From Flavobacterium sp. UBA7665 (GTDB lineage Bacteria; Bacteroidota; Bacteroidia; Flavobacteriales; Flavobacteriaceae), in the NCBI GenBank assembly GCA_002483285.1, contig DLHP01000004.1, forward strand, positions 124,001 to 188,000: DNA of 64,000 nucleotides, given 5' to 3'. Of this stretch, positions 33,076-41,864 are shown piece by piece. Under the pieces are notes generated by a model that worked only from the letters and a program-made list of their open reading frames with translations, had not been told where the DNA came from and did no database searches. The position numbers and the translations under genes were made by a program. The first letter of the stretch is position 1. Each line of letters opens with the position of its first letter.

Positions 33076-34473
33076 TTAGTGGGCGCTGCCTACTCCGCTG
33101 AAAATGAAACCAATCGCAATAAGCTTTTGCGCATCGAGAATGTTTCGTCCATCAAAAACAAAGGCCGGTTTTTGCATGTTGTCATAGATGCGTTGCCAGT
33201 CATACGAACGAAATTCATCCCACTCGGTGAGTACGGCAATGGCATGGGCGCCTTTGCAGACTTCGTAAGGATCTTCCTGGACTTGTATGCCTTTTTTGAT
33301 TTCATCCTGCGATCTTGAATTGAGGTAGGTCAAATCATAAATGACTTGTTTCTCTTTTACCTGCGGATCATGCACCGAGATGTGTGCTTGTTCGTGGAGC
33401 AAATAATCGGCTACGTTGATTGCTGCCGATTCGCGCGTGTCATTGGTGTCTTTCTTGAAAGCCCAGCCCAAAAATGCAATCTTTTTGCCTGCCACGGTAT
33501 TGTATAAAGTCTGTACGATGTTGTGCGCGAAACGCCTTTTTTGGTGGTCGTTCATAATGACCACTTGCTCCCAATAATTGGCCACTTCATGCAAGCCATA
33601 GGATTTGGCGATATACACAAGATTGAGTATGTCTTTCTGGAAACACGATCCGCCAAAACCAACCGATGCTTTTAAAAACTTGGATCCGATACGGCTGTCC
33701 ATCCCGATTGCTTTGGCCACTTCATTCACGTCGGCACCTGTTTTTTCGCAAAGCTCAGACATGGCGTTAATAGACGATACCCGCTGCGCGAGGAAAGCAT
33801 TGGCTGTCAATTTTGACAACTCAGAAGACCACAAGTTGGTGGTTAGTATGTTCTCGGCAGGCACCCAATTGGAGTATACCTCCACGAGTGCGTTGATGGC
33901 CAACTGCCCTTCTGGCGAGGTATCACCACCTATAAGGATGCGGTCTGGGTGGAGTAAATCCTGCACGGCGGTTCCTTCTGCGAGGAATTCGGGATTGGAA
34001 AGGATCTGGAATTGTACGCCGTTCCCGGTGTGGTCCAGTATATTTTTAATGGCTTCGGCGGTACGTACCGGCAAAGTCGATTTTTCTACCACTATTTTGT
34101 TGTCCTTGGCCACAGCGGCAATTTGGCGGGCACAAAGTTCAATGTATTTGAGGTCGGCGGCCATGCCTTTACCCAGTCCGTAGGTTTTGGTAGGCGTGTT
34201 TACCGAAATGAAAATCATCTGTGCCTCGTCTATCGCCTGTTCTACCTCAGTGGTAAAAAAGAGGTTCCTGCCTCTTGCCTGCGCCACGATTTGGCTTAGA
34301 CCCGGCTCATAGATTGGAATATTGTCTACGTTTGGATCGTTCCAGGCAGCAATGCGTTCTGGGTTCAAATCGACAACGGTGACTTTAATATTGGGGCATT
34401 TTTGTGCAATGACTGCCATTGTGGGTCCGCCTACATATCCGGCGCCAATACAACAGATAGAAGTTATTTTCAT
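33076..34473 (-). CDS. UDP-glucose 6-dehydrogenase (animal-type sequence)
   Basis: This 465-residue NAD-dependent enzyme oxidises UDP-glucose to UDP-glucuronate. The sequence follows the eukaryote-like UGDH pattern: CCIGAGYVGGPTMAVIA, VVDLNPERIAAWN, EKSTLPVRTAE, SNPEFLAEGTAVQDL, the catalytic cysteine C277 in GFGGSCFQKDILNLVYI and LGWAFKKDTNDTRESAAI. Its length also matches animal enzymes rather than short bacterial ones. It provides glucuronic acid for the polymer or for further epimers. It is the last gene of the block driven from the wza promoter, before the 33.0 kb promoter. Confidence 0.93.
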   Translation of the reverse strand: MKITSICCIGAGYVGGPTMAVIAQKCPNIKVTVVDLNPERIAAWNDPNVDNIPIYEPGLSQIVAQARGRNLFFTTEVEQAIDEAQMIFISVNTPTKTYGLGKGMAADLKYIELCARQIAAVAKDNKIVVEKSTLPVRTAEAIKNILDHTGNGVQFQILSNPEFLAEGTAVQDLLHPDRILIGGDTSPEGQLAINALVEVYSNWVPAENILTTNLWSSELSKLTANAFLAQRVSSINAMSELCEKTGADVNEVAKAIGMDSRIGSKFLKASVGFGGSCFQKDILNLVYIAKSYGLHEVANYWEQVVIMNDHQKRRFAHNIVQTLYNTVAGKKIAFLGWAFKKDTNDTRESAAINVADYLLHEQAHISVHDPQVKEKQVIYDLTYLNSRSQDEIKKGIQVQEDPYEVCKGAHAIAVLTEWDEFRSYDWQRIYDNMQKPAFVFDGRNILDAQKLIAIGFIFSGVGSAH

Positions 34474-34509
34474 TATCTCTATTTATATTTTAATATCATT
34501 AGTTTGGGG

Positions 34510-35781
34510 CTACAATTTTGCATCGGCACGGTCGCCAAGGATGCCTTTGACATCGTACACCACACAATTTTCTTTCTTAATCGCCGAAAAATCGATTTCG
34601 GTAAATTCACGGTGCGCCACACCCAAAACTACCGCATCATAACGCTCTTGGGGCAGGGTGTTGGTGGTTACAAGCCCGTATTCATGGGCGACTTCTGAAG
34701 GATTGGCCCACGGATCATAAATACTGATCCTGATGCCATAGTCTTTCAATGCCGCAATCACATCCACGATTTTGGTGTTGCGTACGTCGGGGCAATTTTC
34801 CTTAAACGTGATGCCCAGCATGAGCAAATGCGAACCATTCACCACGACACCTTTCTTGATCATTAACTTCACCACTTGTGACGCCACATACTCGCCCATA
34901 CTGTCGTTGAGTCGTCGGCCGGCCAGGATAATTTCTGGGTGGTAGCCCATTTCTTGTGCTTTCTGCGCGAGGTAATACGGGTCGACACCGATGCAATGTC
35001 CGCCTACAAGCCCAGGTTTGAAAGGTAAAAAATTCCATTTCGTACCTGCGGCCTCAAGTACGGCATGCGTGTCAATCCCCAGGATGTTAAATATTTTAGA
35101 CAATTCGTTGACAAACGCAATGTTGATGTCGCGCTGTGAATTCTCAATGACTTTGGCGGCTTCGGCCACTTTGATGGTAGGTGCCAAGTGGGTTCCGGCT
35201 TCGATTACCGATTTGTAGAGGTTGTTGACCAATTGGCCTACTTCGGGCGTCGAACCTGCAGTAACCTTGAGGATTTTTTCTACCGTATGCAATTTGTCGC
35301 CGGGATTGATTCTTTCTGGCGAATAGCCCGCAAAGAAATCGACGTTGAATTTGAGTCCGCTCACGCGTTCTAGCACCGGCACGCATTCGTCCTCGGTCAC
35401 ACCGGGATAAACGGTAGATTCGTAAATGACAATATCGCCTTTCTTGAGCACTTTCCCGACGGTCTCACTCGATTTGTATAAAGGCGTCAAATCGGGCCTG
35501 TTGTTTTTATCGACCGGAGTCGGTACAGTAACAATGTAGTAATTGCAATCGCGGATATCGTCTATGTTGGTAGAACAAAACAATCCTTTTTGAGCATTGG
35601 GATCGGTGGTTAATACCGATTGCAGTAGTTGTGGTTCGATTTCTAGCGTGCTGTCGGTGCCCGAATTCAATTCGTCTATCCTCGCTTGATTGATATCGAA
35701 ACCCACAACCGGGAATTTGGTCGCGAACAACCGCGCCAATGGTAATCCTACATATCCTAAACCTACTACTGCTATTTTCAT
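34510..35781 (-). CDS. Nucleotide-sugar 6-dehydrogenase (WbpO/TviB type)
   Basis: This 423-residue UDP-sugar dehydrogenase has IAVVGLGYVGLPLARLFA, VGFDINQARIDELNSG, the TVPTPVDKNNRPDLTPL segment, GYSPERINPGDK and the catalytic cysteine in LVGGHCIGVDPYYLA. This subgroup (WbpO, TviB, CapL) oxidises UDP-HexNAc to UDP-HexNAc uronic acid. The partner WbpP-like epimerase gene lies 16 bases upstream, so UDP-GalNAcA is the likely combined product. It acts in the cytoplasm. Confidence 0.92.
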   Translation of the reverse strand: MKIAVVGLGYVGLPLARLFATKFPVVGFDINQARIDELNSGTDSTLEIEPQLLQSVLTTDPNAQKGLFCSTNIDDIRDCNYYIVTVPTPVDKNNRPDLTPLYKSSETVGKVLKKGDIVIYESTVYPGVTEDECVPVLERVSGLKFNVDFFAGYSPERINPGDKLHTVEKILKVTAGSTPEVGQLVNNLYKSVIEAGTHLAPTIKVAEAAKVIENSQRDINIAFVNELSKIFNILGIDTHAVLEAAGTKWNFLPFKPGLVGGHCIGVDPYYLAQKAQEMGYHPEIILAGRRLNDSMGEYVASQVVKLMIKKGVVVNGSHLLMLGITFKENCPDVRNTKIVDVIAALKDYGIRISIYDPWANPSEVAHEYGLVTTNTLPQERYDAVVLGVAHREFTEIDFSAIKKENCVVYDVKGILGDRADAKL

Positions 35782-35797
35782 GCTTGTTGTTTTTTGG

Positions 35798-36778
35798 TTA
35801 TTTTAAATTTTCCCAATACCAGGCAACGGCTTCCCGAAGCCCATCTTGCATGGAAAATTGCGGTTCATAGCCAAGTAATCTTCGGCCTTTTTCAATGCTG
35901 GCCAACGAATGCGGAATGTCTCCTGCCCTATTTGGCCCGTGTACTACCGGTACATCGGCAATTTTTGAATCGAAAGCAGAAAGGAATTCCTTAAGAAACC
36001 CGACCAAATCGTTTAAAGTGGTCCTGTCGCCAAAAGCCGTGTTGTACACTGTGTTAATCGCCTCGGGATTTTGCGAGGTCATGGCACGCTCGTTCATTTG
36101 GATGACATTGTCGATGTAAGTGAAATCGCGCGAGTAGTTGCCGTCCCCATTGATAATCGGGCTCTCATGCGCCATGAGTTGCATGACAAATTTTGGGATG
36201 ACTGCGGCATAGGCACCGTTAGGATCCTGCTTGCGCCCAAATACGTTGAAGTACCGCAACCCAATAGTCTCTAATCCGTAAGTACGGCTAAAAATTTCGG
36301 CATACAATTCATTGACATATTTGGTAATCGCGTAAGGGGAAAGCGGTTTCCCGATTTTGTCCTCCACCTTAGGCAACCCTTCAGAATCTCCGTAAGTCGA
36401 TGAACTCGCCGCATAAACAAAACGTTTGACTTTGGCATCGCGACTCGCCACGAGCATATTGAGAAAGCCCGAAACATTCACGTCATTGGTCGTAACCGGA
36501 TCTTTTATAGACCGAGGAACAGATCCCAAAGCCGCTTGGTGCAGCACATAATCGACTCCGTTTACCGCCCGCTCGCAATCGGCGGGATTTCGGATATCGC
36601 CTTCAATCAGGGTAAAATCTTCATGGGCCTGAAACGCAGCGAGGTTGTGGCGGTGGCCAGTGGCAAAGTTATCGAGGCAAACCACGGCATATCCCTTGGA
36701 TAGGAAATATTCGCACAGGTTGGATCCGATAAATCCAGCCCCACCCGTGATTAAAACCTTCTCCTTATTGTTTGCCAT
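35798..36778 (-). CDS. UDP-GlcNAc/GlcNAcA C4-epimerase (WbpP/TviC type)
   Basis: This 326-residue extended SDR has VLITGGAGFIGSNLCEYFL, DNFATGHRHNLAAF, HQAALGSVPRSIKDP, AASSSTYGDSEGLPKVED, SPYAITKYVNELYAE (YxxxK) and FNVFGRKQDPNGAYAAVIPKF. The GHRHNL and SVPRSI segments are typical of WbpP/TviC, which prefer N-acetylated UDP-sugars. The start overlaps the stop of the wzc-like gene by one base (TAATG). With the dehydrogenase at 34510-35781 it would make UDP-GalNAcA. Confidence 0.92.
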   Translation of the reverse strand: MANNKEKVLITGGAGFIGSNLCEYFLSKGYAVVCLDNFATGHRHNLAAFQAHEDFTLIEGDIRNPADCERAVNGVDYVLHQAALGSVPRSIKDPVTTNDVNVSGFLNMLVASRDAKVKRFVYAASSSTYGDSEGLPKVEDKIGKPLSPYAITKYVNELYAEIFSRTYGLETIGLRYFNVFGRKQDPNGAYAAVIPKFVMQLMAHESPIINGDGNYSRDFTYIDNVIQMNERAMTSQNPEAINTVYNTAFGDRTTLNDLVGFLKEFLSAFDSKIADVPVVHGPNRAGDIPHSLASIEKGRRLLGYEPQFSMQDGLREAVAWYWENLK

Positions 36779-39243
36779 TACTCTTTCTTCTTAAAAAAGC
36801 GTTCATAAATTTTCTGAAAAATACTCTTGGGCTTGTCTACCTCGTGATATCCGGCAGCATAATTTCCGTAGCCGTAACCGTAACCGTAGCCGTAGCCATA
36901 AGCAGTTCCGTATTTTGCTTTGTTCTGGTAACCGTTAAAAATGATACTCAGGTTCTTGAGCTCACCGCGCTTGACCCGGTTGTTGAGCATGGTAATCATT
37001 TCTTTTTTGGTGTAATTCTGACGCATGATGTAGAGTGTCACATCGGCGTAGTCGGCGAGTTCTATGGCATCCGACACCAAACCAACCGGCGGCGTATCGA
37101 GGATGATGTAGTCGTATCGCTGTTTGAGTTCGCGCATGAAATCGGCCATGCTTTCTCCGATCATCAACTCGGCGGGATTGGGCGGGATTGGCCCCGAAGT
37201 GACTACATCCAGGAAGGGCACATGCGTTTTCTGGATGACTTCATCAATGGTTTTCTGCCCAATGAGGTAATTCACCACACCAATGTCGTTTTTGATCTTG
37301 AAATCCTCAAAAATCTTAGGCTTACGAAGATCGAGCCCCACAATGATGGTCTTTTTATCGCTAAGCGCAAAAACCGTCGCAAGGTTTAACGAACAGAATG
37401 TTTTTCCTTCACCACTGATAGACGAAGTCAGCATCAGGGTTCGCGAACCGTTGATGTCTTCTTTCTTATATAGGAATTGCAACGACGAACGAATCGCCCT
37501 AAAAGATTCTGACAGTGCCGATTTAGGTTTTTCAAAAACCGAAAGGTTGGTGTTGGTGTATTTCACCCCTACTACCCCAATGAGTGGGATATTTGTAAGC
37601 TTGTTGATGTCTTCTGTATTGAGGATGTTGTTCTCGAGGAAGAAAATAACAAAAACGAACAACAACGGGATCAGTACACCCAGGAACATGGCCAGAATGT
37701 AATTGACACTCGTGTTAGGCCCGATAAGCCCTGAGCCGGTATCTTTAGCAGGATCGATAAAATGAATATCCGATAAGTTCGCGGCTTTTACAATTTCGGC
37801 CTCGCTCCTTTTTTGCAGAAAAGTATTGTAGATGTCGTCGCTGAGTTCATATTTACGGACAATTTTGAGATACTCTTGCTTGTCTTCGGGTAATTTTCTG
37901 ATATCACCTTCGTACTGCCCAATCTTACTGTTCACCCGAGCCAAATCGTTGCGCAATGATGCACTGGCCGACCCGATGTTCTCCAACAACACATTTTTGA
38001 TGGCCTCCATCTGGTTGTCAAAATCCCTATAAATTTTATCACTTTTTACGGAGTACGCCATCTCCGACCGCTGTGTAGAAAGCGCGATGAGTTTGGATAC
38101 ATTAATGAGCACGTTGGGGTCTTCTATCCCGGCAACAGTAGGCGCGGGCAGTTTGGCGTAATCGCCACTGTTTCTCAAATAAGAGCGCAACGTACTGTAA
38201 TAGGAAATCTTCTTGTTGATCGCGTCCCTCTCGCCATCCAGTCCGAGCAATTGCGAACTGATGCCCGAACCGCTTTGCTCAATCTCGACAATATTGTTGT
38301 TCTTATTGAACGTTTTGAGTTCGTCGCCAGTTTCTTTGAGCTGTTTGCTCACTGCAATAAGCGTACTGTCAATGAATTCTATAGTATTGGTGGCGAATTG
38401 ATTTTTGCGGTCAAGCTGTACCTTAATGAGCATCTTTACGGTAGAATTCAAATACTCTACCATACGCGCCTTATTGGTGCCTTGAAGCCTCAGGTTTAGG
38501 ATAGACGGGGCTTTAGAATCAATATCAACTGTTACACCGCGATACCGGGCGACTACATCATCAAAATCATTGAAACGCAGGAAATACTCATTGTCTTTAT
38601 AAAAACCTGGCTCATCATTGATCTGCAACTTGAAATTCAGGAAGGGCAAAGAAACTTGCTGGCCTACGCGATACTGCTTGACAAATTCTTCAGAAACCAC
38701 CGGAATGCTGCTTTTACTATTGTCTGTGTACAGGATTACCGGCGCGCTGTTCGTTTCAAATTTGACCCTGATTTCATAAACCGACTCACTTAGGAATTTA
38801 ATCGCCACCAATGAGTTGAACAATTGCGGCTTATTTTCGTCGAGCTCCAGGTAAAAAGGAATTTCCCCATAAACGTCCTTATAGTTGTACTTGCCTTGTT
38901 GCAGGTAATCGACGTAATATTTGAGCTTGGCCACCACCAGTTCATTGTGCGAACGCGACCGAAGCGTATTGGACACATTCTGAACCTGATCTGAGGTGCC
39001 CCCCCAATTGAAAATCAAACTCGTGTTAGAAGTAAAAAACGGGTTGTTCTCTTCCTTAATGGCCATTGTGGTTTGCATCTCATAGACCTTTTCCTTACGG
39101 ATATTGACTTGGTGCGCAATGGTAATGGTAATGGCAAGACTGACCAGAAACCATTTCCAGTAACTGGTAATTTTAATCAGGAATCCCTTAAAATCAAAGC
39201 TGTTTTGGCCTTCAAAAAACGAAAAATCTTTTGTATCAATCAT
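36778..39243 (-). CDS. Polysaccharide co-polymerase / tyrosine autokinase (Wzc-like)
   Basis: This 821-residue inner-membrane protein combines a Wzz-type chain-length domain with a BY-kinase. The first membrane helix is near residues 29-46 and the second near residues 530-550 (NYILAMFLGVLIPLLFVFVIF, read as YILAMFLGVLIPLLF). Between them is a coiled-coil periplasmic part with a GNVR-like segment. The cytoplasmic kinase has Walker A SSISGEGKTFCSL, Walker A' VGLDLRKPKIF and Walker B YIILDTPPVGLVSDA. A tyrosine-rich tail near residue 785 carries six YG dipeptides in a row. Tail phosphorylation normally controls polymer length. It follows the Wza-like gene by nine bases. Confidence 0.94.
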   Translation of the reverse strand: MIDTKDFSFFEGQNSFDFKGFLIKITSYWKWFLVSLAITITIAHQVNIRKEKVYEMQTTMAIKEENNPFFTSNTSLIFNWGGTSDQVQNVSNTLRSRSHNELVVAKLKYYVDYLQQGKYNYKDVYGEIPFYLELDENKPQLFNSLVAIKFLSESVYEIRVKFETNSAPVILYTDNSKSSIPVVSEEFVKQYRVGQQVSLPFLNFKLQINDEPGFYKDNEYFLRFNDFDDVVARYRGVTVDIDSKAPSILNLRLQGTNKARMVEYLNSTVKMLIKVQLDRKNQFATNTIEFIDSTLIAVSKQLKETGDELKTFNKNNNIVEIEQSGSGISSQLLGLDGERDAINKKISYYSTLRSYLRNSGDYAKLPAPTVAGIEDPNVLINVSKLIALSTQRSEMAYSVKSDKIYRDFDNQMEAIKNVLLENIGSASASLRNDLARVNSKIGQYEGDIRKLPEDKQEYLKIVRKYELSDDIYNTFLQKRSEAEIVKAANLSDIHFIDPAKDTGSGLIGPNTSVNYILAMFLGVLIPLLFVFVIFFLENNILNTEDINKLTNIPLIGVVGVKYTNTNLSVFEKPKSALSESFRAIRSSLQFLYKKEDINGSRTLMLTSSISGEGKTFCSLNLATVFALSDKKTIIVGLDLRKPKIFEDFKIKNDIGVVNYLIGQKTIDEVIQKTHVPFLDVVTSGPIPPNPAELMIGESMADFMRELKQRYDYIILDTPPVGLVSDAIELADYADVTLYIMRQNYTKKEMITMLNNRVKRGELKNLSIIFNGYQNKAKYGTAYGYGYGYGYGYGNYAAGYHEVDKPKSIFQKIYERFFKKKE
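36866..36901. repeat. Six tandem 6-bp units in the wzc-like gene's tyrosine tail
   Basis: Plus-strand units are CCGTAG, CCGTAA, CCGTAA, CCGTAG, CCGTAG, CCATAA. On the coding strand they encode six Tyr-Gly repeats in the autokinase tail. Unit-number change by slippage would keep the reading frame and alter the number of tyrosines. Confidence 0.85.
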
Positions 39244-39252
39244 GCTTAAATT

Positions 39253-40056
39253 TTATTTTCTTAACAGTAATAGGGTTGTCGTCACCAGCGTAAGCACCGT
39301 GATGATCGTACCCAAAGATTCTATACCGGTTTTTCCTGTTCCCCATGATTTTTGCGGTAGCGGCTTGATATAAATGTAATCGTTGGGCTGCACATAAAAA
39401 TAAGGTGATTGCGTAGCCTTGATGTCGGTAAGATCTATATCGTGCATTTCCAGTCCTGCTGGCGTTTGGCGCATAACGGTCACGGCTTTTCGATCTCCGG
39501 TGATGGTGATATCGCCCGAGTGCGCCACGGCTTCGAGAATATTGAGTTTCTCTTGGAAAACCGTCTTGATGCCAGGTGAGCTAATTTCTCCATTAATGGT
39601 AAAACGCAGTCCTGCGAGTTTGGCAGTGACAAAAATATTTGCTTCTTTATTAAAATATTCTTCGAGTAGCTTTTTCTCGATATTCTTGCGGAGTTCTTCT
39701 AAAGTATAACCAATGACATTGACTTCTCCCAGGATGGGCATCCTGATATTGCCATGGTCGTCTACAGTAAAGCCGTCAAAGTAAAGACCCTGCTCTGATT
39801 TGTCGGCGCCCGAAGGGATCTGTACACTCGTTGGCGAGAAGATTTCAGACATTTTCGGGTCCAGCGTCTTGATTGAAATCCGCACAATATCATTCACCTG
39901 AAGCCGGTAAGGCTTTGAGGCGGAAGCTGCAATTGGGGCGATGGTTTCTGATTTGTCTTTGGTTTGGAGGTATATCAGGTCTTTAGTGGGCACGCAGGAG
40001 GCAAAAAAAAGTCCCGCACAGACTAAGGACAACAGTATTTTATAGTTCATTTTCAT
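39253..40056 (-). CDS. Polysaccharide export outer-membrane lipoprotein (Wza-like)
   Basis: This 267-residue protein has a lipoprotein signal (LLSLVCAGLFFASC, lipidated Cys21 from this start), then Poly_export and SLBB domains: PYRLQVNDIVRISIKTLDP, VDDHGNIRMPILGEVNVIGYTLEELR, FTINGEISSPGIKTV and YFYVQPNDYIYIKP. A hydrophobic C-terminal segment (LGTIITVLTLVTTTLLLL) resembles the outer-membrane helix of Wza. It forms the export channel together with the Wzc-like protein. The start is at 40056 or at the ATG two codons later; the reading from 40089 would begin upstream of the promoter -7 box. It is the first gene of the polysaccharide locus. Confidence 0.92.
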   Translation of the reverse strand: MKMNYKILLSLVCAGLFFASCVPTKDLIYLQTKDKSETIAPIAASASKPYRLQVNDIVRISIKTLDPKMSEIFSPTSVQIPSGADKSEQGLYFDGFTVDDHGNIRMPILGEVNVIGYTLEELRKNIEKKLLEEYFNKEANIFVTAKLAGLRFTINGEISSPGIKTVFQEKLNILEAVAHSGDITITGDRKAVTVMRQTPAGLEMHDIDLTDIKATQSPYFYVQPNDYIYIKPLPQKSWGTGKTGIESLGTIITVLTLVTTTLLLLRK

Positions 40057-40072
40057 TAAAAAATTTAGCAAA

Positions 40073-40102
40073 CAAAGATAGTTTTTCATTTATAATTACA
40101 AA
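40073..40102 (-). promoter_or_regulatory. Bacteroidetes-type promoter for the wza-wzc operon
   Basis: On the minus strand TATCTTTG at 40080-40073 is a perfect -7 element (TAnnTTTG). A TTTG lies 18 bases upstream, at 40102-40099, within a T-run. This is the best promoter match in the window. The expected transcript starts about ten bases before the Wza-like start codon. It would drive the export, kinase and uronic-acid precursor genes. Confidence 0.65.
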
Positions 40103-40123
40103 AAAACAGGGCGTTAAATTGAA

Positions 40124-40744
40124 TTAATTGTTTTTGAATGAATTTTCAAACGGAATCCGCTGCAAAATACTGCGGCCCAGCGTGACTTCATCGGCGTATT
40201 CAAGCTCGTCGCCAACGGCAATCCCACGCGCGATGGTAGAGGTAATAATCGCGCAATCCTTGATTTGTTTGTAGATAAAAAAGTTGGTGGTATCGCCTTC
40301 CATAGTCGAACTAAGTGCAAAAATCAACTCTTCAACCCCACCCGATTTGACTTTCTCTACAAGCGTCTGGATGTTGAGTTGACTCGGCCCAACGCCGTCG
40401 ATGGGCGAAATTTTGCCACCGAGCACGTGGTAAATCCCACGAAACTGGCGTGTGTTTTCAATAGCCATCACATCGCGAATGTCTTCTACCACGCAAATCA
40501 CGGCGTGGTTGCGTTTCTCGTTGGCACAGATTTCACACAATGCTACGTCCGAAATGTTGTGGCACGACGTACAGAATTTCACTTCGCCTCGCAACTGTGT
40601 CAGGGCTTCAGACAAAAACGCGGTTTGCTCCTTGGGTTGTTTGAGCAGGTGTAATACCAGCCGGAGTGCTGTGCGTTTCCCGATGCCAGGCAACTGTGCC
40701 ATTTCATGCACGGCGCGCTCCAATAATTTTGAAGAAAATTCCAT
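40124..40744 (-). CDS. recR: Recombination mediator protein RecR
   Basis: This 206-residue protein is full length for RecR. It has a helix-hairpin-helix (MAQLPGIGKRTALRLVLHLL, residues 15-34), a four-cysteine zinc finger (C58, C61, C70, C73 in FCTSCHNISDVALCEIC), a Toprim domain (VICVVEDIRDVMAIE, YHVLGGKISPIDGVGP) and the C-terminal Walker-B-like ALSSTMEGDTT / RGIAVGDELEYADEVTLGRSI. It acts with RecO in RecF-pathway repair. It precedes the wza gene by 67 bases on the same strand, but the wza promoter lies between them. Confidence 0.97.
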   Translation of the reverse strand: MEFSSKLLERAVHEMAQLPGIGKRTALRLVLHLLKQPKEQTAFLSEALTQLRGEVKFCTSCHNISDVALCEICANEKRNHAVICVVEDIRDVMAIENTRQFRGIYHVLGGKISPIDGVGPSQLNIQTLVEKVKSGGVEELIFALSSTMEGDTTNFFIYKQIKDCAIITSTIARGIAVGDELEYADEVTLGRSILQRIPFENSFKNN

Positions 40745-40748
40745 GGCG

Positions 40749-40756
40749 CAAAGGTA
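40749..40756 (-). promoter_or_regulatory. -7 box upstream of recR, near-leaderless
   Basis: TACCTTTG on the minus strand fits TAnnTTTG and ends four bases before the recR ATG at 40744, so the transcript would start at or close to the start codon. No convincing -33 element was confirmed. Confidence 0.4.
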
Positions 40757-40773
40757 ATCAAATCAGGCAGACT

Positions 40774-41727
40774 TCAAAACCCGAAACCAATCCGGATGCC
40801 TCCCCATTTTGCTGCTGTTCCCGACGAAAACTCGCGCGTGATGGCCGTTCGCGTGTACTCAAAAAACAGCGTTTTGGTTTGCAGGACAAAGCCATAGGTG
40901 TGTTGCGCGGTCAACCGATTTATTTCTCGGTGATTGATGGTATAAGGACTTTTGCGGTTGAACAGCCCGCCTTGAAGCGTGGCATCGTAACCCACCACGG
41001 TAACAAACGGCTGTGAATAGGCATACAAACAAAACCGCTTTTTATTTTTATGGGAAGCATATGGCGCGTTGATCAGCCCCAAAACCCCATTCACGCCCAC
41101 ACTTGCATTGGTGAACAAGGTCCCCAAACGGGCCGTACTGTTGGTCTGCAACCTAAAGTATTGCCAATCCAGCAGTTGCTTTTCATAACTGATTTCGTAA
41201 TTCACGACCACATCATTGCGGATCTGGTGCTGCCAGCCCATAGGAATCGGGTTGTCTGTAGCTTCGTGGATAGCGACTTGCATTTCCTTGCCAAACGCGC
41301 CAGGCCCAATCAATCCGAGGTTCAGCGACGAAACCAGCCGCGAGTGACGCAGCGTATCAGTAGCAATTGTGAAACTTTTGAGCATGATGGCCGCCGCAAA
41401 AGGACGGTCGCCGTATTGGATATCTGCGCTTTTGATGTTGTTGGGGCTGTAGCCGATGTGCTCTATGGCGACACCTGATTGCAACTTGCTTTTCGAAGGT
41501 TTGAAAAATAAATTATTCACAGGATTCTTTGACATGGCCGGACTTACGAGTTCAAAACTGTAACCTTGCGTGTAATTGGCATCGCTCGAAGCGAAATAAT
41601 CATTGTCATAATTGAACCTGAAATAGCGGTCGGATTGCAGGTCGCGAAACGAGGCCATATTGTCTATTTTTTGCCCGACCACCAAAGCCGGAATCGAAAT
41701 CAGTAGGAAAATAAATAGGTGCTTCAT
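40774..41727 (-). CDS. LpxR-like lipid A deacylase family outer-membrane protein
   Basis: This 317-residue protein has a signal peptide (cleavage near LVVGQ-K, residues 18-20) and a 12-stranded barrel pattern like LpxR: FNYDNDYFASSDANYTQGYSFE near the N-terminus (seen as FNYDNDYFASS and NYTQGYSFE), YGDRPFAAAIML, IHEATDNPIPMGWQHQI with the candidate catalytic His, and a terminal aromatic residue (GIRIGFGF). LpxR in Salmonella removes the 3'-acyloxyacyl group of lipid A. Here activity is only inferred from the retained Asn-Asp and His positions. It lies 29 bases upstream of recR. Confidence 0.8.
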   Translation of the reverse strand: MKHLFIFLLISIPALVVGQKIDNMASFRDLQSDRYFRFNYDNDYFASSDANYTQGYSFELVSPAMSKNPVNNLFFKPSKSKLQSGVAIEHIGYSPNNIKSADIQYGDRPFAAAIMLKSFTIATDTLRHSRLVSSLNLGLIGPGAFGKEMQVAIHEATDNPIPMGWQHQIRNDVVVNYEISYEKQLLDWQYFRLQTNSTARLGTLFTNASVGVNGVLGLINAPYASHKNKKRFCLYAYSQPFVTVVGYDATLQGGLFNRKSPYTINHREINRLTAQHTYGFVLQTKTLFFEYTRTAITREFSSGTAAKWGGIRIGFGF

Positions 41728-41828
41728 AAAAGGATTTACGAAAACCGATGCGGTGAAGTTTTAATAAAGTTTGTATTTTGCAGCGATTAAAAAAGGGGTC
41801 AATTCTTAACGCTGTTTCGCTTTTGGAA

Positions 41829-41861
41829 CTTGAACCCTGTACCCTGAACCTTGAACCCTTT
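41829..41861 (+). repeat. Short degenerate direct repeat of TGAACCCT
   Basis: Just ahead of the symporter start the unit TGAACCCT occurs twice, with a TACCCTGAACC variant between. A longer frame running through this repeat is therefore not taken as coding. No function is evident. Confidence 0.5.
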
Positions 41862-41864
41862 TAT

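Noticed and set aside
36866..36901. Tandem repeat as a CRISPR or mobile-element signature
   Set aside because: Units are 6 bp, in frame and encode Tyr-Gly. There are no spacers or terminal inverted repeats.
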